Shown: positions 1-6,931 of the stretch, piece after piece | How the letters are laid out: each line of letters opens with the position of its first letter | Numbering within the stretch: the stretch's first letter is position 1 | NCBI GenBank assembly: GCA_018991295.1 | Contig: JAGKSZ010000050.1 | Coordinates: 1 to 10,047, forward strand | Length of the DNA: 10,047 bases | From: Porphyrobacter sp. | GTDB lineage: Bacteria; Pseudomonadota; Alphaproteobacteria; Sphingomonadales; Sphingomonadaceae | Reading direction: 5' to 3' | Position numbers and translations under genes: made by a program | Notes under the pieces: model-generated | What the model was told of the DNA's origin: nothing | Databases searched by the model: none | The model's input: the letters and a program-made list of their open reading frames with translations, nothing else

Positions 1-459
1 CGCTTTTCAGTGCGTGCCGTGGCGATCGGGACCGACATCAGGCTGATGGTCTTGTCGACCGGCAGGCGCCGTTCATTACCGGGCATGGCGGTGTCTCCCA
101 TCCCCCATTTGCATGTCCGACGGCCCCAAACACAGAAACACACCGCAAACCGCCAAATTGCGGGCCGTCACTGTTTCGCCAGCCGATGTGGCGGTCAGCG
201 CAAGGCCGGTGGCTGCCTGCCGTGCCGGAACCCCCGCCCGCCACGCGCCATCATTATCCGCCACCACGCCGCGCAGCACATCGCCCAGCCGCACCTCGAT
301 CTTGCGCCCCGGTGCAGCGGTGCCGGTGACGATAATCGGCTTGCCGCGCTGGAACACGGCCCCGTCCGAAATCAGCGACCCAAGGCCCAGCGATTGCGCC
401 GCCGCCGCAGATGGCAAGGCTGCGGTCAGCAGCAAGGCTGCCAGGATGATTTTGCGCAT
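1..459 (-). pseudogene. Sialate O-acetylesterase-like gene, frameshifted and cut by the window edge
   Basis: The N-terminus is a Sec signal peptide (MRKIILAALL, then an Ala-rich stretch ending near AAAAQS). It is followed by the beta-sandwich start typical of sialate O-acetylesterases (LISDGAVFQRGKPIIV, later GRKIEVRLGDV and DGAWRAGVPA). The family nucleophile motif, normally close to GDVFLCSGQSNM, reads CGVFLCLGPSDM here, with several substitutions around the catalytic Ser. The frame then hits TAA at 76-78. Removing one base from the C run at 102-106 reopens a stop-free frame to the window edge, encoding family-like sequence (DKTISLMSVPIATARTEK). I therefore read it as a decayed gene, about 130 residues of a normally 480-650 residue protein, with the rest outside the window. 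The start at 459 is preferred because GAGGG lies 5 nt upstream. It follows the lactonase gene by 19 nt and is the last gene of the symporter operon. In working relatives this exported enzyme removes acetyl groups from glycans. A sequencing error could explain the frameshift, but less easily the motif changes. Confidence 0.7.
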
Positions 460-478
460 GGGTACCCTCTTTTCCGCT

Positions 479-1360
479 TCAGCCACGCCACACAGGAGCG
501 GGCAGCCCGGTTACGCCGGGTCGATACACAAATACGTCGCCCGCCTTGGGCTCACGCGCAAGCTGATCGCCCGAAAGCCCCTCGCGCGCCGAGGTGACAA
601 ACAGCAGATCAAGCTGTGCCCCGCCAAAGGCCGGGCAGGTGACCTGACTGACGGGCAATTGAATCCGGGCAAACTGGCTGCCGTCCGGATTATAGGCAGT
701 CACCCGCCCGCTGCCCCATTCGGCGTTCCACACCCGGCCCTGTGCATCAACATCAGCACCATCGGGATAGGCCTCACCCGAAAGCTGCGCAAACACCTGC
801 GGCTCTCCGATCGCGCCGCTTGCCGCATCAAGCGGGTAGCGCAGGATTTCCTGTGTCGGCGTATCGGTGAAATAAAGCGCGCTGCCATCGGGGGCGAATG
901 AGGTCGCATTGCTGATGGCGATGCCGCCGCGCAAGGCCTCAGGCGGGGCGGCGCGACCATCGAGGCGGTACAGCGCACCGCCCTCGCCCGCAGCCAGTTT
1001 GCGATCTTCCACCATGCTTCCCGCCCAGAAGCGGCCCTTACGGTCCACCCGTCCATCATTCATGCGGATACCGCGATAGTGGGGCTGGGTCTTGTGCAGC
1101 CACTGGCAGATCCCGGTTGCCGGGGCATAGAGCGCAAAGCCGCTGGCAAAGGCGCACACCAGCAGCGCCGGATCATCCGTGAGCCCGAGCGAGCCGAGCC
1201 GTTCCGGCAGATCGAAACGCGTCAGCTGCGCCGAAGGCCAGTCCAGCCGCAGCAATTGCGCGGACTGGATATCGGTGAACCACAGGCACGAGAGGCGGTG
1301 ATCCCACACCGGCCCCTCGCCCAGCACGCATTGCGACGGGATCGTGGCGACAAGCTCCAT
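479..1360 (-). CDS. SMP-30/gluconolactonase family sugar lactonase
   Basis: A cytoplasmic six-bladed beta-propeller lactonase of the SMP-30/Gluconolactonase/LRE family, 293 residues, the usual length, without a signal peptide. The divalent-metal ligands of the family are in place: E15 in LGEGPVWD, N151 in ISNATSF and D200 in YPDGADVD. The substrate-side residues R99, N101 and D102 (GIRMNDGR) and E118 are also present. It should hydrolyse an aldonolactone to the free aldonate. In this setting that would be galactono-lactone produced by the SDR dehydrogenase encoded at 4399-5169, but substrate specificity cannot be read from sequence. The start lies 3 nt after the symporter stop codon, with GGTGG and GAGG upstream inside the symporter end, so the two are probably cotranscribed and translationally coupled. 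An arabino- or gluconolactonase role is possible. Confidence 0.9.
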   Translation of the reverse strand: MELVATIPSQCVLGEGPVWDHRLSCLWFTDIQSAQLLRLDWPSAQLTRFDLPERLGSLGLTDDPALLVCAFASGFALYAPATGICQWLHKTQPHYRGIRMNDGRVDRKGRFWAGSMVEDRKLAAGEGGALYRLDGRAAPPEALRGGIAISNATSFAPDGSALYFTDTPTQEILRYPLDAASGAIGEPQVFAQLSGEAYPDGADVDAQGRVWNAEWGSGRVTAYNPDGSQFARIQLPVSQVTCPAFGGAQLDLLFVTSAREGLSGDQLAREPKAGDVFVYRPGVTGLPAPVWRG

Positions 1361-1363
1361 GCC

Positions 1364-2959
1364 TCACCACCAGGTCGCATAGAGCGCGACAAGGATCGCC
1401 ACCACCGCGACCGAGGCGATGTTGAACCCGCCGGTGGTCTTGTAGCTGACGCCCTCGGTGGTGATCCGGTCAGCATTGGCGGCAGCCGGCATGGCAAAGG
1501 ACAGCGCCACCGCCAGCACCAGCGAGGCCAGGAACACGATCCCCATACGGTCCATGAACGGGATGTCCGGCGCCATGACCTTGAGCGCATAGGACAGCAG
1601 CACCGAAGCCGCCGCAGCGCCAATTGCGCCCGCCTCGCTCGCCTTCTTCCAGAACAGGCCGAGCAGGAAGATCACGGTGATCCCCGGCGTGAAGAAGCCG
1701 GAAAACTCCTGAATGAACTGGAACGCCTGATCCGATCCACCCAGCAAGGGCCGCGCCGTGACAAGCGCCAGCAGGGTGGCGATGGCGGCACTGACCCGGC
1801 CGACCAGCACAAGGTGGTTCTCCTGCCCCGCCTTGACCGAAGCCTCGGCCGAGGCCGGATCAATGCCCCGGAACTTGGCGTAGAGATCGAGCGTGAAGAT
1901 CGTCGCAATCGAGTTGATCTTGGACGCGGTCGAAGCGACCACCGCAGCCATCAATGCGGCAAACACAAGGCCAAGAATACCTGCAGGCAGATATTGCATC
2001 ATCGTGGGATAGGCCTCGTCCGGCTTGGCAAGGTCCGGCGCAAGGATCACCGCAGCGATCCCCGGCAGCACCACGATCACCGGCATCAACAGCTTCAGGA
2101 AGGCCGCAAACACGATCCCCTTCTGCGCTTCGGGCAGGCTCTTGGCGGCGAGCGCACGCTGGATGATGTACTGGTTGAACCCCCAGTAGCTGAGGTTGGC
2201 AATCCACATCCCGCCCAGCAGGACCGACAGGCCCGGCAGGTCCTTGTAGAAGGGATTGTCGGGCGCAAGGATCATGTCGAACTTGCCCGGCAGCTCGGTC
2301 GTCATGCGGGTGAAGCCGCCGATGATCCCGGCATCGCCGCCAATTTCAGACAGGGTGATGCCGGAAATCAGCAGGCCGCCGCAGATCAGCAGCGTAACCT
2401 GCACGATATCGGTCATCGCCACCGCCTTCAGCCCGCCATAGAGCTGATAGAGCAGCGCGAACCCGCCCAGCGCGAACAGCGCCACATCCTGATCGACGCC
2501 CGCGACCTTGTTGACCGCAATCGAACCCAGCCACACGATCGAGGTGAGGTTCACGAACACATAAAGCGCCAGCCAGAACACCGCCATCAGCGTGCGGATA
2601 CGGGTGCCGTACCGCTGTTCGAGGAACTGCGGCATGGTGACGATGTCGTTCCTGAGGAAGATCGGCAGGAAGAACTTGCCCACGATCAGCAGCGTGATCG
2701 CGGCCATCCATTCATAGGAGGCAATCGCAAGGCCAATGGCATAGCCCGATCCCGACATGCCGATGATCTGTTCCGCCGAGATATTGGCCGCGATCAGCGA
2801 TGCGCCAATCGCCCACCACGGCAGGCTTTTGGAGGCGAGGAAGTAGTCGGAACTGTCCTTCTGGTGCCCGGCCTTTTCGCGGCTCACGAACTGTGCAAGA
2901 CCGAAGATGAAGATCGCATAGGCTGCGATCACGATGATATCGATGGTTGCCAATCCCAT
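1364..2959 (-). CDS. Sodium/sugar symporter, SSS (SLC5) family, vSGLT-like
   Basis: An inner-membrane Na+-coupled sugar transporter of about 531 residues with some 14 hydrophobic segments. From memory it resembles Vibrio Na+/galactose transporter vSGLT along its length: DYFLASKSLPWWAIGASL, ANISAEQIIGMSGSG (N59, E63, Q64), ASYEW (E83), YWGFNQYIIQR (N262) and FQFIQEFSG (Q417) all match, and these regions include its sugar-contacting residues. At the Na2 site, vSGLT has A-I-V-S-S; this protein has A339-V-V-A342-S343, keeping the second Ser but replacing the first by Ala. I chose the start at 2959 because GGGGAG lies about 7 nt upstream. The alternative ATG at 2992 would add 11 polar residues, has no ribosome binding site, and lies in the promoter dyad. 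It is first in an operon with the lactonase. Galactose is the inferred cargo, from the vSGLT likeness and the neighbouring pathway; glucose or another hexose is possible. Confidence 0.93.
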   Translation of the reverse strand: MGLATIDIIVIAAYAIFIFGLAQFVSREKAGHQKDSSDYFLASKSLPWWAIGASLIAANISAEQIIGMSGSGYAIGLAIASYEWMAAITLLIVGKFFLPIFLRNDIVTMPQFLEQRYGTRIRTLMAVFWLALYVFVNLTSIVWLGSIAVNKVAGVDQDVALFALGGFALLYQLYGGLKAVAMTDIVQVTLLICGGLLISGITLSEIGGDAGIIGGFTRMTTELPGKFDMILAPDNPFYKDLPGLSVLLGGMWIANLSYWGFNQYIIQRALAAKSLPEAQKGIVFAAFLKLLMPVIVVLPGIAAVILAPDLAKPDEAYPTMMQYLPAGILGLVFAALMAAVVASTASKINSIATIFTLDLYAKFRGIDPASAEASVKAGQENHLVLVGRVSAAIATLLALVTARPLLGGSDQAFQFIQEFSGFFTPGITVIFLLGLFWKKASEAGAIGAAAASVLLSYALKVMAPDIPFMDRMGIVFLASLVLAVALSFAMPAAANADRITTEGVSYKTTGGFNIASVAVVAILVALYATWW

Positions 2960-2990
2960 TGGCGCTCTCCCCGTTTTTCGGTTTTGTTGC

Positions 2991-3005
2991 ATTAATAGTA
3001 TAATT
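2991..3005. promoter_or_regulatory. Candidate operator, AT-rich near-palindrome in divergent promoter
   Basis: ATTAATAGTATAATT is a dyad centred on 2998 in an AT-rich pocket between the symporter and aldolase genes. The core ATAGTAT (2995-3001) recurs, as its complement ATACTAT, at 6965-6971 upstream of the dehydratase operon. Aligned, the sites give A-W-T-R-ATAGTAT-W-A-T-T. Its size and symmetry suit a GntR dimer, and the locus encodes one at 3677-4399. Binding by that protein is inference. Confidence 0.5.
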
Positions 3006-3027
3006 AGGCAATAGCCGTTTCTCTCAA
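2997..3027 (-). promoter_or_regulatory. Putative promoter of symporter-lactonase operon
   Basis: Read on the minus strand, TTGAGA (3027-3022) is a -35-like element and TATACT (3002-2997) a -10-like element, five of six matches to TATAAT. The 19-nt spacer is longer than ideal, which suits a weak or regulated promoter. The -10 lies inside the candidate operator at 2991-3005, so a bound repressor would block it. The leader to the ATG at 2959 would be about 30 nt. Confidence 0.4.
2999..3004 (+). promoter_or_regulatory. Putative -10 element of aldolase promoter
   Basis: A perfect TATAAT on the plus strand, about 50 nt upstream of the aldolase ATG at 3054. No good -35 is seen at normal spacing (TTTCGG at 2976-2981 is poor), so the promoter may be weak or activator-dependent. 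It overlaps both the minus-strand -10 and the candidate operator. Confidence 0.35.
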
Positions 3028-3053
3028 GCTATGCAGATGTGAAGGGACGGGAG

Positions 3054-3680
3054 ATGGCAGGGACAATCGAAGGCAGGCTGCCACTGGTCGCAATCCTGCG
3101 CGGGCTGGAACCGGAGCGCGCAGTTGCGGTGGGCGAAGTGCTGGTGGAGGCCGGGTTCGACATCATCGAAGTGCCGCTCAATTCCCCCGAACCGCTCACC
3201 AGCATCGCCGCGCTGGTCGCTGCGCTGGGCGATCACGCCCTGATCGGCGCCGGTACGGTGCTCACCCAAGCGCAAGTCGATGATCTTGCCGGCATCGGCG
3301 CGCAGCTGGTGGTCTCGCCCAATTGCAACCCGGCCGTGATCCGCCGCACCGCTGAACACGGCATGGTGAGCATGCCCGGCGTCGTCACCCCGACCGAGAT
3401 GTTCGCGGCACTCGAAGCGGGCGCGACGGGCCTCAAGATCTTCCCGGCCGAAATGGTCAGTCCTGCCATCATCAAGGCCGTGCGCGCGGTGCTGCCGCCC
3501 AAGGTGCCGGTGCTGGCGGTGGGGGGCATCAATGCCGGCAATATGGGCGAATTTCTCGCCGCGGGTGCGGCCGGGTTCGGGATCGGCGGTTCGTTGTTCA
3601 AACCGGGCAAGCCGATTGCGGACATCGCCGCCGATGCCCGCGCAATCGTAGCCGCGTTCCGGGCGGCGCGGGCAGGCTAA
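3054..3680 (+). CDS. dgoA: 2-dehydro-3-deoxy-6-phosphogalactonate aldolase
   Basis: A cytoplasmic class I aldolase of the KDPG/KDPGal family, 208 residues, matching the family length of about 205. It cleaves 2-dehydro-3-deoxy-6-phosphogalactonate to pyruvate and glyceraldehyde 3-phosphate. The Schiff-base Lys is K128 in GLKIFPAE; E39 in IEVPLNSP is the expected acid/base residue, with R16 (ILRG), T68 (GAGTV) and P89 (SPN) in the pocket. EVPLNSP and LAVGGI point to the galactonate-type (DgoA) enzyme rather than KDPG aldolase (EVTLRT, PTGGI); Val at position 156 stands where KDPG aldolases have Thr. The ATG at 3054 has AAGGGA 6 nt upstream. A GTG at 3039 is an alternative that would add five residues. 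The gene stands alone on the plus strand, divergent from the symporter and convergent with the regulator, overlapping its stop codon. It implies a KDGal kinase elsewhere. Confidence 0.88.
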   Translation: MAGTIEGRLPLVAILRGLEPERAVAVGEVLVEAGFDIIEVPLNSPEPLTSIAALVAALGDHALIGAGTVLTQAQVDDLAGIGAQLVVSPNCNPAVIRRTAEHGMVSMPGVVTPTEMFAALEAGATGLKIFPAEMVSPAIIKAVRAVLPPKVPVLAVGGINAGNMGEFLAAGAAGFGIGGSLFKPGKPIADIAADARAIVAAFRAARAG

Positions 3681-4399
3681 TCAACCGGGACAGGCGCTTC
3701 CCGGTCACTGAGCGCACGGGCATCAAGCAGGCGCAGCGCCTCGGTCAGCAGGTCCTGCGCCGCCTGCGCCGCGCCTTCGGCATCGCCGCGTTCGATGGCG
3801 AGATAGATGCGTTCATGATCGGCAACGCTCGCCATGCGCACCCCCTTGACCGAATTGGTCAGGCGGATCGAGAACCTCAGCGCAGTATCGATCACGTGGC
3901 TGAACTGGACGAAAAAGCGGTTCCCGCTCGCGTGGAGGATCGCGATGTGGAAGGCGATGTCGGATTCGAGCGAATCCATCCGCCCCTCGTCCGCCTCGCG
4001 CATATCGTGAAGCCGGGCCGCGATTTCGGCAATCGCGGCGCGATCCTGCCGGATGGCGGCCGCGGCGGCGGCCTTGGGTTCAATCCCTTCGCGCACCACC
4101 AGAAAATCGCGCATCAACTCGAAGGTAAACCGCCGTTGCAGCGTCCAGCGCAGCACATCGGGATCAAGGATGTTCCACTTGTGCTCAGGCTCCACATAGG
4201 TGCCCCGCCGGGGGCGCGAACCCACGAGGCCCTTGGCGGTCAGCATCTTCACCGCCTCGCGGATCACGGTGCGCGAGGTATCGTGCTGCTTGGCGAGTTC
4301 GGCTTCGATCGGCAGGCTGCCGCCCGGCGCCACATCGCCGCGCACGATCTGCCCGCCAATGCGTTCCACCACTTCGCCGGTAAGATACTGGCTTGCCAT
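3677..4399 (-). CDS. GntR-family transcriptional regulator, FadR subfamily (FCD domain)
   Basis: A DNA-binding regulator of 240 residues, normal for the family. The winged helix-turn-helix spans about residues 8-70 (SLPIEAELAKQHDTSRTVIR, then a wing containing RRGTYV). WNILDPDVLRW (75-85) follows, a linker seen in many sugar-acid regulators such as DgoR. The all-helical FCD ligand domain covers about 95-225. D147, H151 (SDIAFH) and H195 (VADHERI) fit the usual metal ligands; the last His, normally in an AMRxHL-like helix, appears to be Leu (about 217). The ATG overlaps the upstream dehydrogenase stop as TAATG, with GGGAGAG just upstream, so it is the third gene of the dehydratase operon and probably autoregulated. 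The likely effector is an aldonate or its 2-keto-3-deoxy product, and the likely sites are the dyads at 2991-3005 and 6961-6975; both points are inferred. Its TAG overlaps the convergent aldolase TAA. Confidence 0.92.
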   Translation of the reverse strand: MASQYLTGEVVERIGGQIVRGDVAPGGSLPIEAELAKQHDTSRTVIREAVKMLTAKGLVGSRPRRGTYVEPEHKWNILDPDVLRWTLQRRFTFELMRDFLVVREGIEPKAAAAAAIRQDRAAIAEIAARLHDMREADEGRMDSLESDIAFHIAILHASGNRFFVQFSHVIDTALRFSIRLTNSVKGVRMASVADHERIYLAIERGDAEGAAQAAQDLLTEALRLLDARALSDREAPVPVD

Positions 4400-5169
4400 T
4401 ACACTCTCCCGCCATCGATGATGAAGTGCTGGTTGGTGATCATGCGGCTGTCATCGGCGGCGAGGAACATGGCAAGATTGGCCGCATCGCGCGGCTCGAT
4501 CCGCTCCTTGAGGCACACCTGCTCCATCCACTCGGCCTCGGCCTTGGGCGTCAGCCACAGATCGAGCTGGCGCTGAGTGACGACCCAACCAGGCAGGATC
4601 GTGTTCACGCGGATGCCGTCAGGGCCATATTGCCGGGCAAGCGCCTTGGTCATGCCGAGCAGCCCCGCCTTGGCGGTGACATAGCCCGGCATCCCGTCCG
4701 GCCCGAGCACCGCGTTGATCGAGGAGAAATTGACGATCGCCCCGCCGTGGCCGCCCGCGCGCATCAAATGCACCGCGGCTTGCGAGGCGAAGAAGGCGCA
4801 ATCGAGGTTCACCGCCATGCAGCGGCGCCAACTGTCCTGTGAGGTTTCCAGTGGATCATGGCGGGTGTCATTCGCCACATTGTTGACCAGCACCTCGAAC
4901 CCGCCAGCCTCGGCGGCGAAATCGCTGATCGCCGCCTTGAGCGCAGCTGCATCGGTCACATCGACCCTGCGGAACCACGGGCGGGCGTATCCTGCGGCCT
5001 GCAACTGGTCGGCCAGTGCGCCAGCCGCATCCTCGGCCAGATCGAGGTGGCCCACCACGGCGCCCTGCTCGCTGAAGGCCTCGACCATCGCGGCGCCGAT
5101 GCCGGTCGCCCCGCCGGTGATGAACACCCGGCGCCCGGCAAGGCTGGGATAGGTGGCGTAGGCGCGCAT
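4399..5169 (-). CDS. Short-chain dehydrogenase/reductase, probable aldose (galactose) 1-dehydrogenase
   Basis: A cytoplasmic classical SDR of 256 residues. The Rossmann glycine motif is TGGATGIG (18-25); D43 at the end of the second strand (HLDLAE) indicates NAD+ over NADP+. NNVAN (96-100) replaces the usual NNAG, and the catalytic set is N121, S149/S150, Y163 and K167 (YVTAK). The N-terminus (YPSLAGRRVFITGG) and the segment ILPGWVVTQRQ...WLTP resemble bacterial sugar dehydrogenases such as Caulobacter XylB and rhizobial or pseudomonad D-galactose dehydrogenases. It should oxidise an aldopyranose at C1 to the lactone. The DgoA-type aldolase nearby favours galactose, but L-arabinose, D-fucose or xylose cannot be excluded. 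The start overlaps the dehydratase stop as TGATG with GGGAGAG upstream, and the stop overlaps the GntR start as TAATG. Confidence 0.9.
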   Translation of the reverse strand: MRAYATYPSLAGRRVFITGGATGIGAAMVEAFSEQGAVVGHLDLAEDAAGALADQLQAAGYARPWFRRVDVTDAAALKAAISDFAAEAGGFEVLVNNVANDTRHDPLETSQDSWRRCMAVNLDCAFFASQAAVHLMRAGGHGGAIVNFSSINAVLGPDGMPGYVTAKAGLLGMTKALARQYGPDGIRVNTILPGWVVTQRQLDLWLTPKAEAEWMEQVCLKERIEPRDAANLAMFLAADDSRMITNQHFIIDGGRV

Positions 5170-6893
5170 CAGTGGCTCTCCCGTTTGACCTCATCGCCGC
5201 TGCACCCGACCAGAAAGTCGAGATCGGCGCCAAGGTGCGCCTGCATCACATGGCGGCGGTGCATCGCGACATAGCCGCGCGTGGTGTCATATTCTTCCGC
5301 CGGACGCAGCGCGGCGCGCCGGGCAAGCTCTTCGTCCGAGACCATCAGATTGAGCGTGCGGGCATCGGCATCGAGCACGATGTCATCGCCGGTTTCCACC
5401 AGCCCCAAAGGCCCGCCCACGGAAGTTTCGGGCGAGACATGCAGCACCACAGTGCCGAACGCCGTGCCGCTCATGCGGGCATCGGAAATGCGCACCATGT
5501 CGGTCACGCCCTGTTCGAGCAGCTTGCGCGGCAGCGGCATGTTGCCGACTTCGGGCATCCCCGGATAGCCTTTTGGCCCGCAGCCCTTGAGCACCATGAC
5601 CGAGCTTGCATCGATATCCAGATCGGGATCGTCGATGCGCGCCTTGAAGTCCTCGATCGTCTCGAAAACCACGGCCTTCCCGCGATGCGAGAGCAGCTGC
5701 GGTGAGGCCGCGCTCGGCTTCATGATCGCGCCATCAGGGGCAATATTGCCGCGCAGCACCCAGATGCCCGAGGCCTGCTTGAACGGCGCATCGGGCGTGG
5801 CAATCACCGCCGGATTGAAGATTTCCGCCCCCGCAATCTGCTGACCGATGGTCTCGCCCGAGACTGTTTCGACATCAAGGTTGAGGTGATCCTGCATCGC
5901 CGCCATCAGCGCGGGCATCCCGCCGGCGTAGTGCAGGTCCTCCATCAGATACTCGCCCGAAGGCATGATATTGGCGAGCAGCGGCATATCGCCGCCCAGC
6001 GCGTCGAAATCGTCGAGCGTCAGCGGCACACCCACACGGCCCGCCAGCGCCAGCAGGTGGATCACCGAATTGGTCGATCCGCCGATGGCCGCGTGGACGC
6101 GGATCGCGTTTTCGAAGGCTTCGCGGGTGAGAAAGTGCGACAGGCGCTTGTCCTGCCGCACCAGTTCCACGATCCGCCGCCCGGTCGCGTGCGCCATCGC
6201 CTGCCGGTTGGCGTCCACCGCCGGGATCGTGGCATTGTATTTGAGCGCCACGCCCAGTGCCTCGGAAATCGCGGCAAAGCTGGAGGCGGAACCCATGGTG
6301 TTGCAGGTCCCGCGTGAACGCGACATGCCGCTTTCGGCAGCGAAGAACTGGTCGGGCGACATTTCGCCTGCGCGCACCGCTTCGGACAGCTTCCACACAT
6401 CCGTGCCCGAACCGATGTCCTTGCCCCGGAACTTGCCGTTGAGCATCGGACCCGAGGAGATCACCATGGTCGGCAGGTTGACGCTGGCCGCGCCCATGAT
6501 CTGGCCCGGCGTGGTCTTGTCGCAGCCGCCCAGCAGCACGACGCCATCGATGGGATTGCCGCGGATCGATTCCTCGACCTCCATCGCCAGAAGGTTGCGG
6601 AACAGCATCGCAGTGGGGCGCATCTGGGTCTCGCCCAGCGACATGGCCGGAAATTCGAGCGGCAGGCCGCCTGCCTCCCACACCCCGCGCTTCACATATT
6701 CAGCCAGCTCGCGCATGTGCGAATTGCACGGCGTCAGCTCTGACCAGGTGTTGCAGATGCCGATAATCGGTCGCCCGTCAAACGCATCGGCAGGATAGCC
6801 TTGCGCCTTCATCCACGAACGATGAATGAACCCGTCGCGGTCGAGCTTACCATAGCTGTGCGCACTGCGCCGCTTGCCCGAATTGCCCCCCAT
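5169..6893 (-). CDS. IlvD/Edd family sugar-acid dehydratase (galactonate/arabinonate type)
   Basis: A cytoplasmic Fe-S dehydratase of 574 residues that converts an aldonate to its 2-keto-3-deoxy acid. Three Cys fit a [2Fe-2S] cluster: C56 (TPCNSH), C124 (GGCDKTTPG) and C197 (GTCNTMGSAS). They sit exactly three residues before C59, C127 and C200 of Rhizobium L-arabinonate dehydratase as I recall it. E88, D125 and K126 are in the Mg-site segments, and S475 in DARMSGTAFG matches the catalytic Ser. That Rhizobium enzyme also accepts D-galactonate and D-fuconate, which share stereochemistry near C2-C4, so galactonate dehydration is reasonable in this locus. It would replace the unrelated enolase-family DgoD. 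First gene of the operon with the SDR and GntR genes; TGA overlaps the next ATG. The start has no strong ribosome binding site (AAAGG lies about 14-18 nt upstream), but the N-terminus aligns with relatives. Confidence 0.92.
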   Translation of the reverse strand: MGGNSGKRRSAHSYGKLDRDGFIHRSWMKAQGYPADAFDGRPIIGICNTWSELTPCNSHMRELAEYVKRGVWEAGGLPLEFPAMSLGETQMRPTAMLFRNLLAMEVEESIRGNPIDGVVLLGGCDKTTPGQIMGAASVNLPTMVISSGPMLNGKFRGKDIGSGTDVWKLSEAVRAGEMSPDQFFAAESGMSRSRGTCNTMGSASSFAAISEALGVALKYNATIPAVDANRQAMAHATGRRIVELVRQDKRLSHFLTREAFENAIRVHAAIGGSTNSVIHLLALAGRVGVPLTLDDFDALGGDMPLLANIMPSGEYLMEDLHYAGGMPALMAAMQDHLNLDVETVSGETIGQQIAGAEIFNPAVIATPDAPFKQASGIWVLRGNIAPDGAIMKPSAASPQLLSHRGKAVVFETIEDFKARIDDPDLDIDASSVMVLKGCGPKGYPGMPEVGNMPLPRKLLEQGVTDMVRISDARMSGTAFGTVVLHVSPETSVGGPLGLVETGDDIVLDADARTLNLMVSDEELARRAALRPAEEYDTTRGYVAMHRRHVMQAHLGADLDFLVGCSGDEVKRESH

Positions 6894-6931
6894 GTCGTCT
6901 ACCGGACCTTTCGTTGACCTTGGCTTGATGG

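Noticed and set aside
460..486. Longer esterase start at 486 overlapping the lactonase stop
   Set aside because: It would put charged residues before the signal peptide; the ATG at 459 has GAGGG 5 nt upstream.
113..901. Plus-strand open frame opposite the lactonase and esterase remnant
   Set aside because: Shadow composition; the minus strand carries SMP-30 metal ligands and a signal peptide.
2957..2992. Longer symporter start at 2992
   Set aside because: It has no ribosome binding site and falls within the promoter dyad; the ATG at 2959 has GGGGAG at good spacing and fits family length.
1079..2995. Long plus-strand open frame (638 codons) opposite the symporter and lactonase
   Set aside because: It is rich in Arg, His, Gln and Asp with no recognisable domain, and lies opposite a clear membrane transporter. 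It is a side effect of GC-rich codon use on the other strand.
3039..3053. GTG start for the aldolase at 3039
   Set aside because: The ATG at 3054 has AAGGGA at good spacing and gives the usual DgoA length; the GTG start lacks a clear site.
3815..4576. Plus-strand open frame across the GntR and dehydrogenase genes
   Set aside because: It spans two well-supported genes on the other strand and has no family features.
4399..6893. L-arabinose or D-xylose pathway instead of galactose
   Set aside because: The dehydratase and SDR families would allow it, but those pathways use keto-acid dehydratases or other aldolases rather than a DgoA-type aldolase; kept as an alternative for the single enzymes only.
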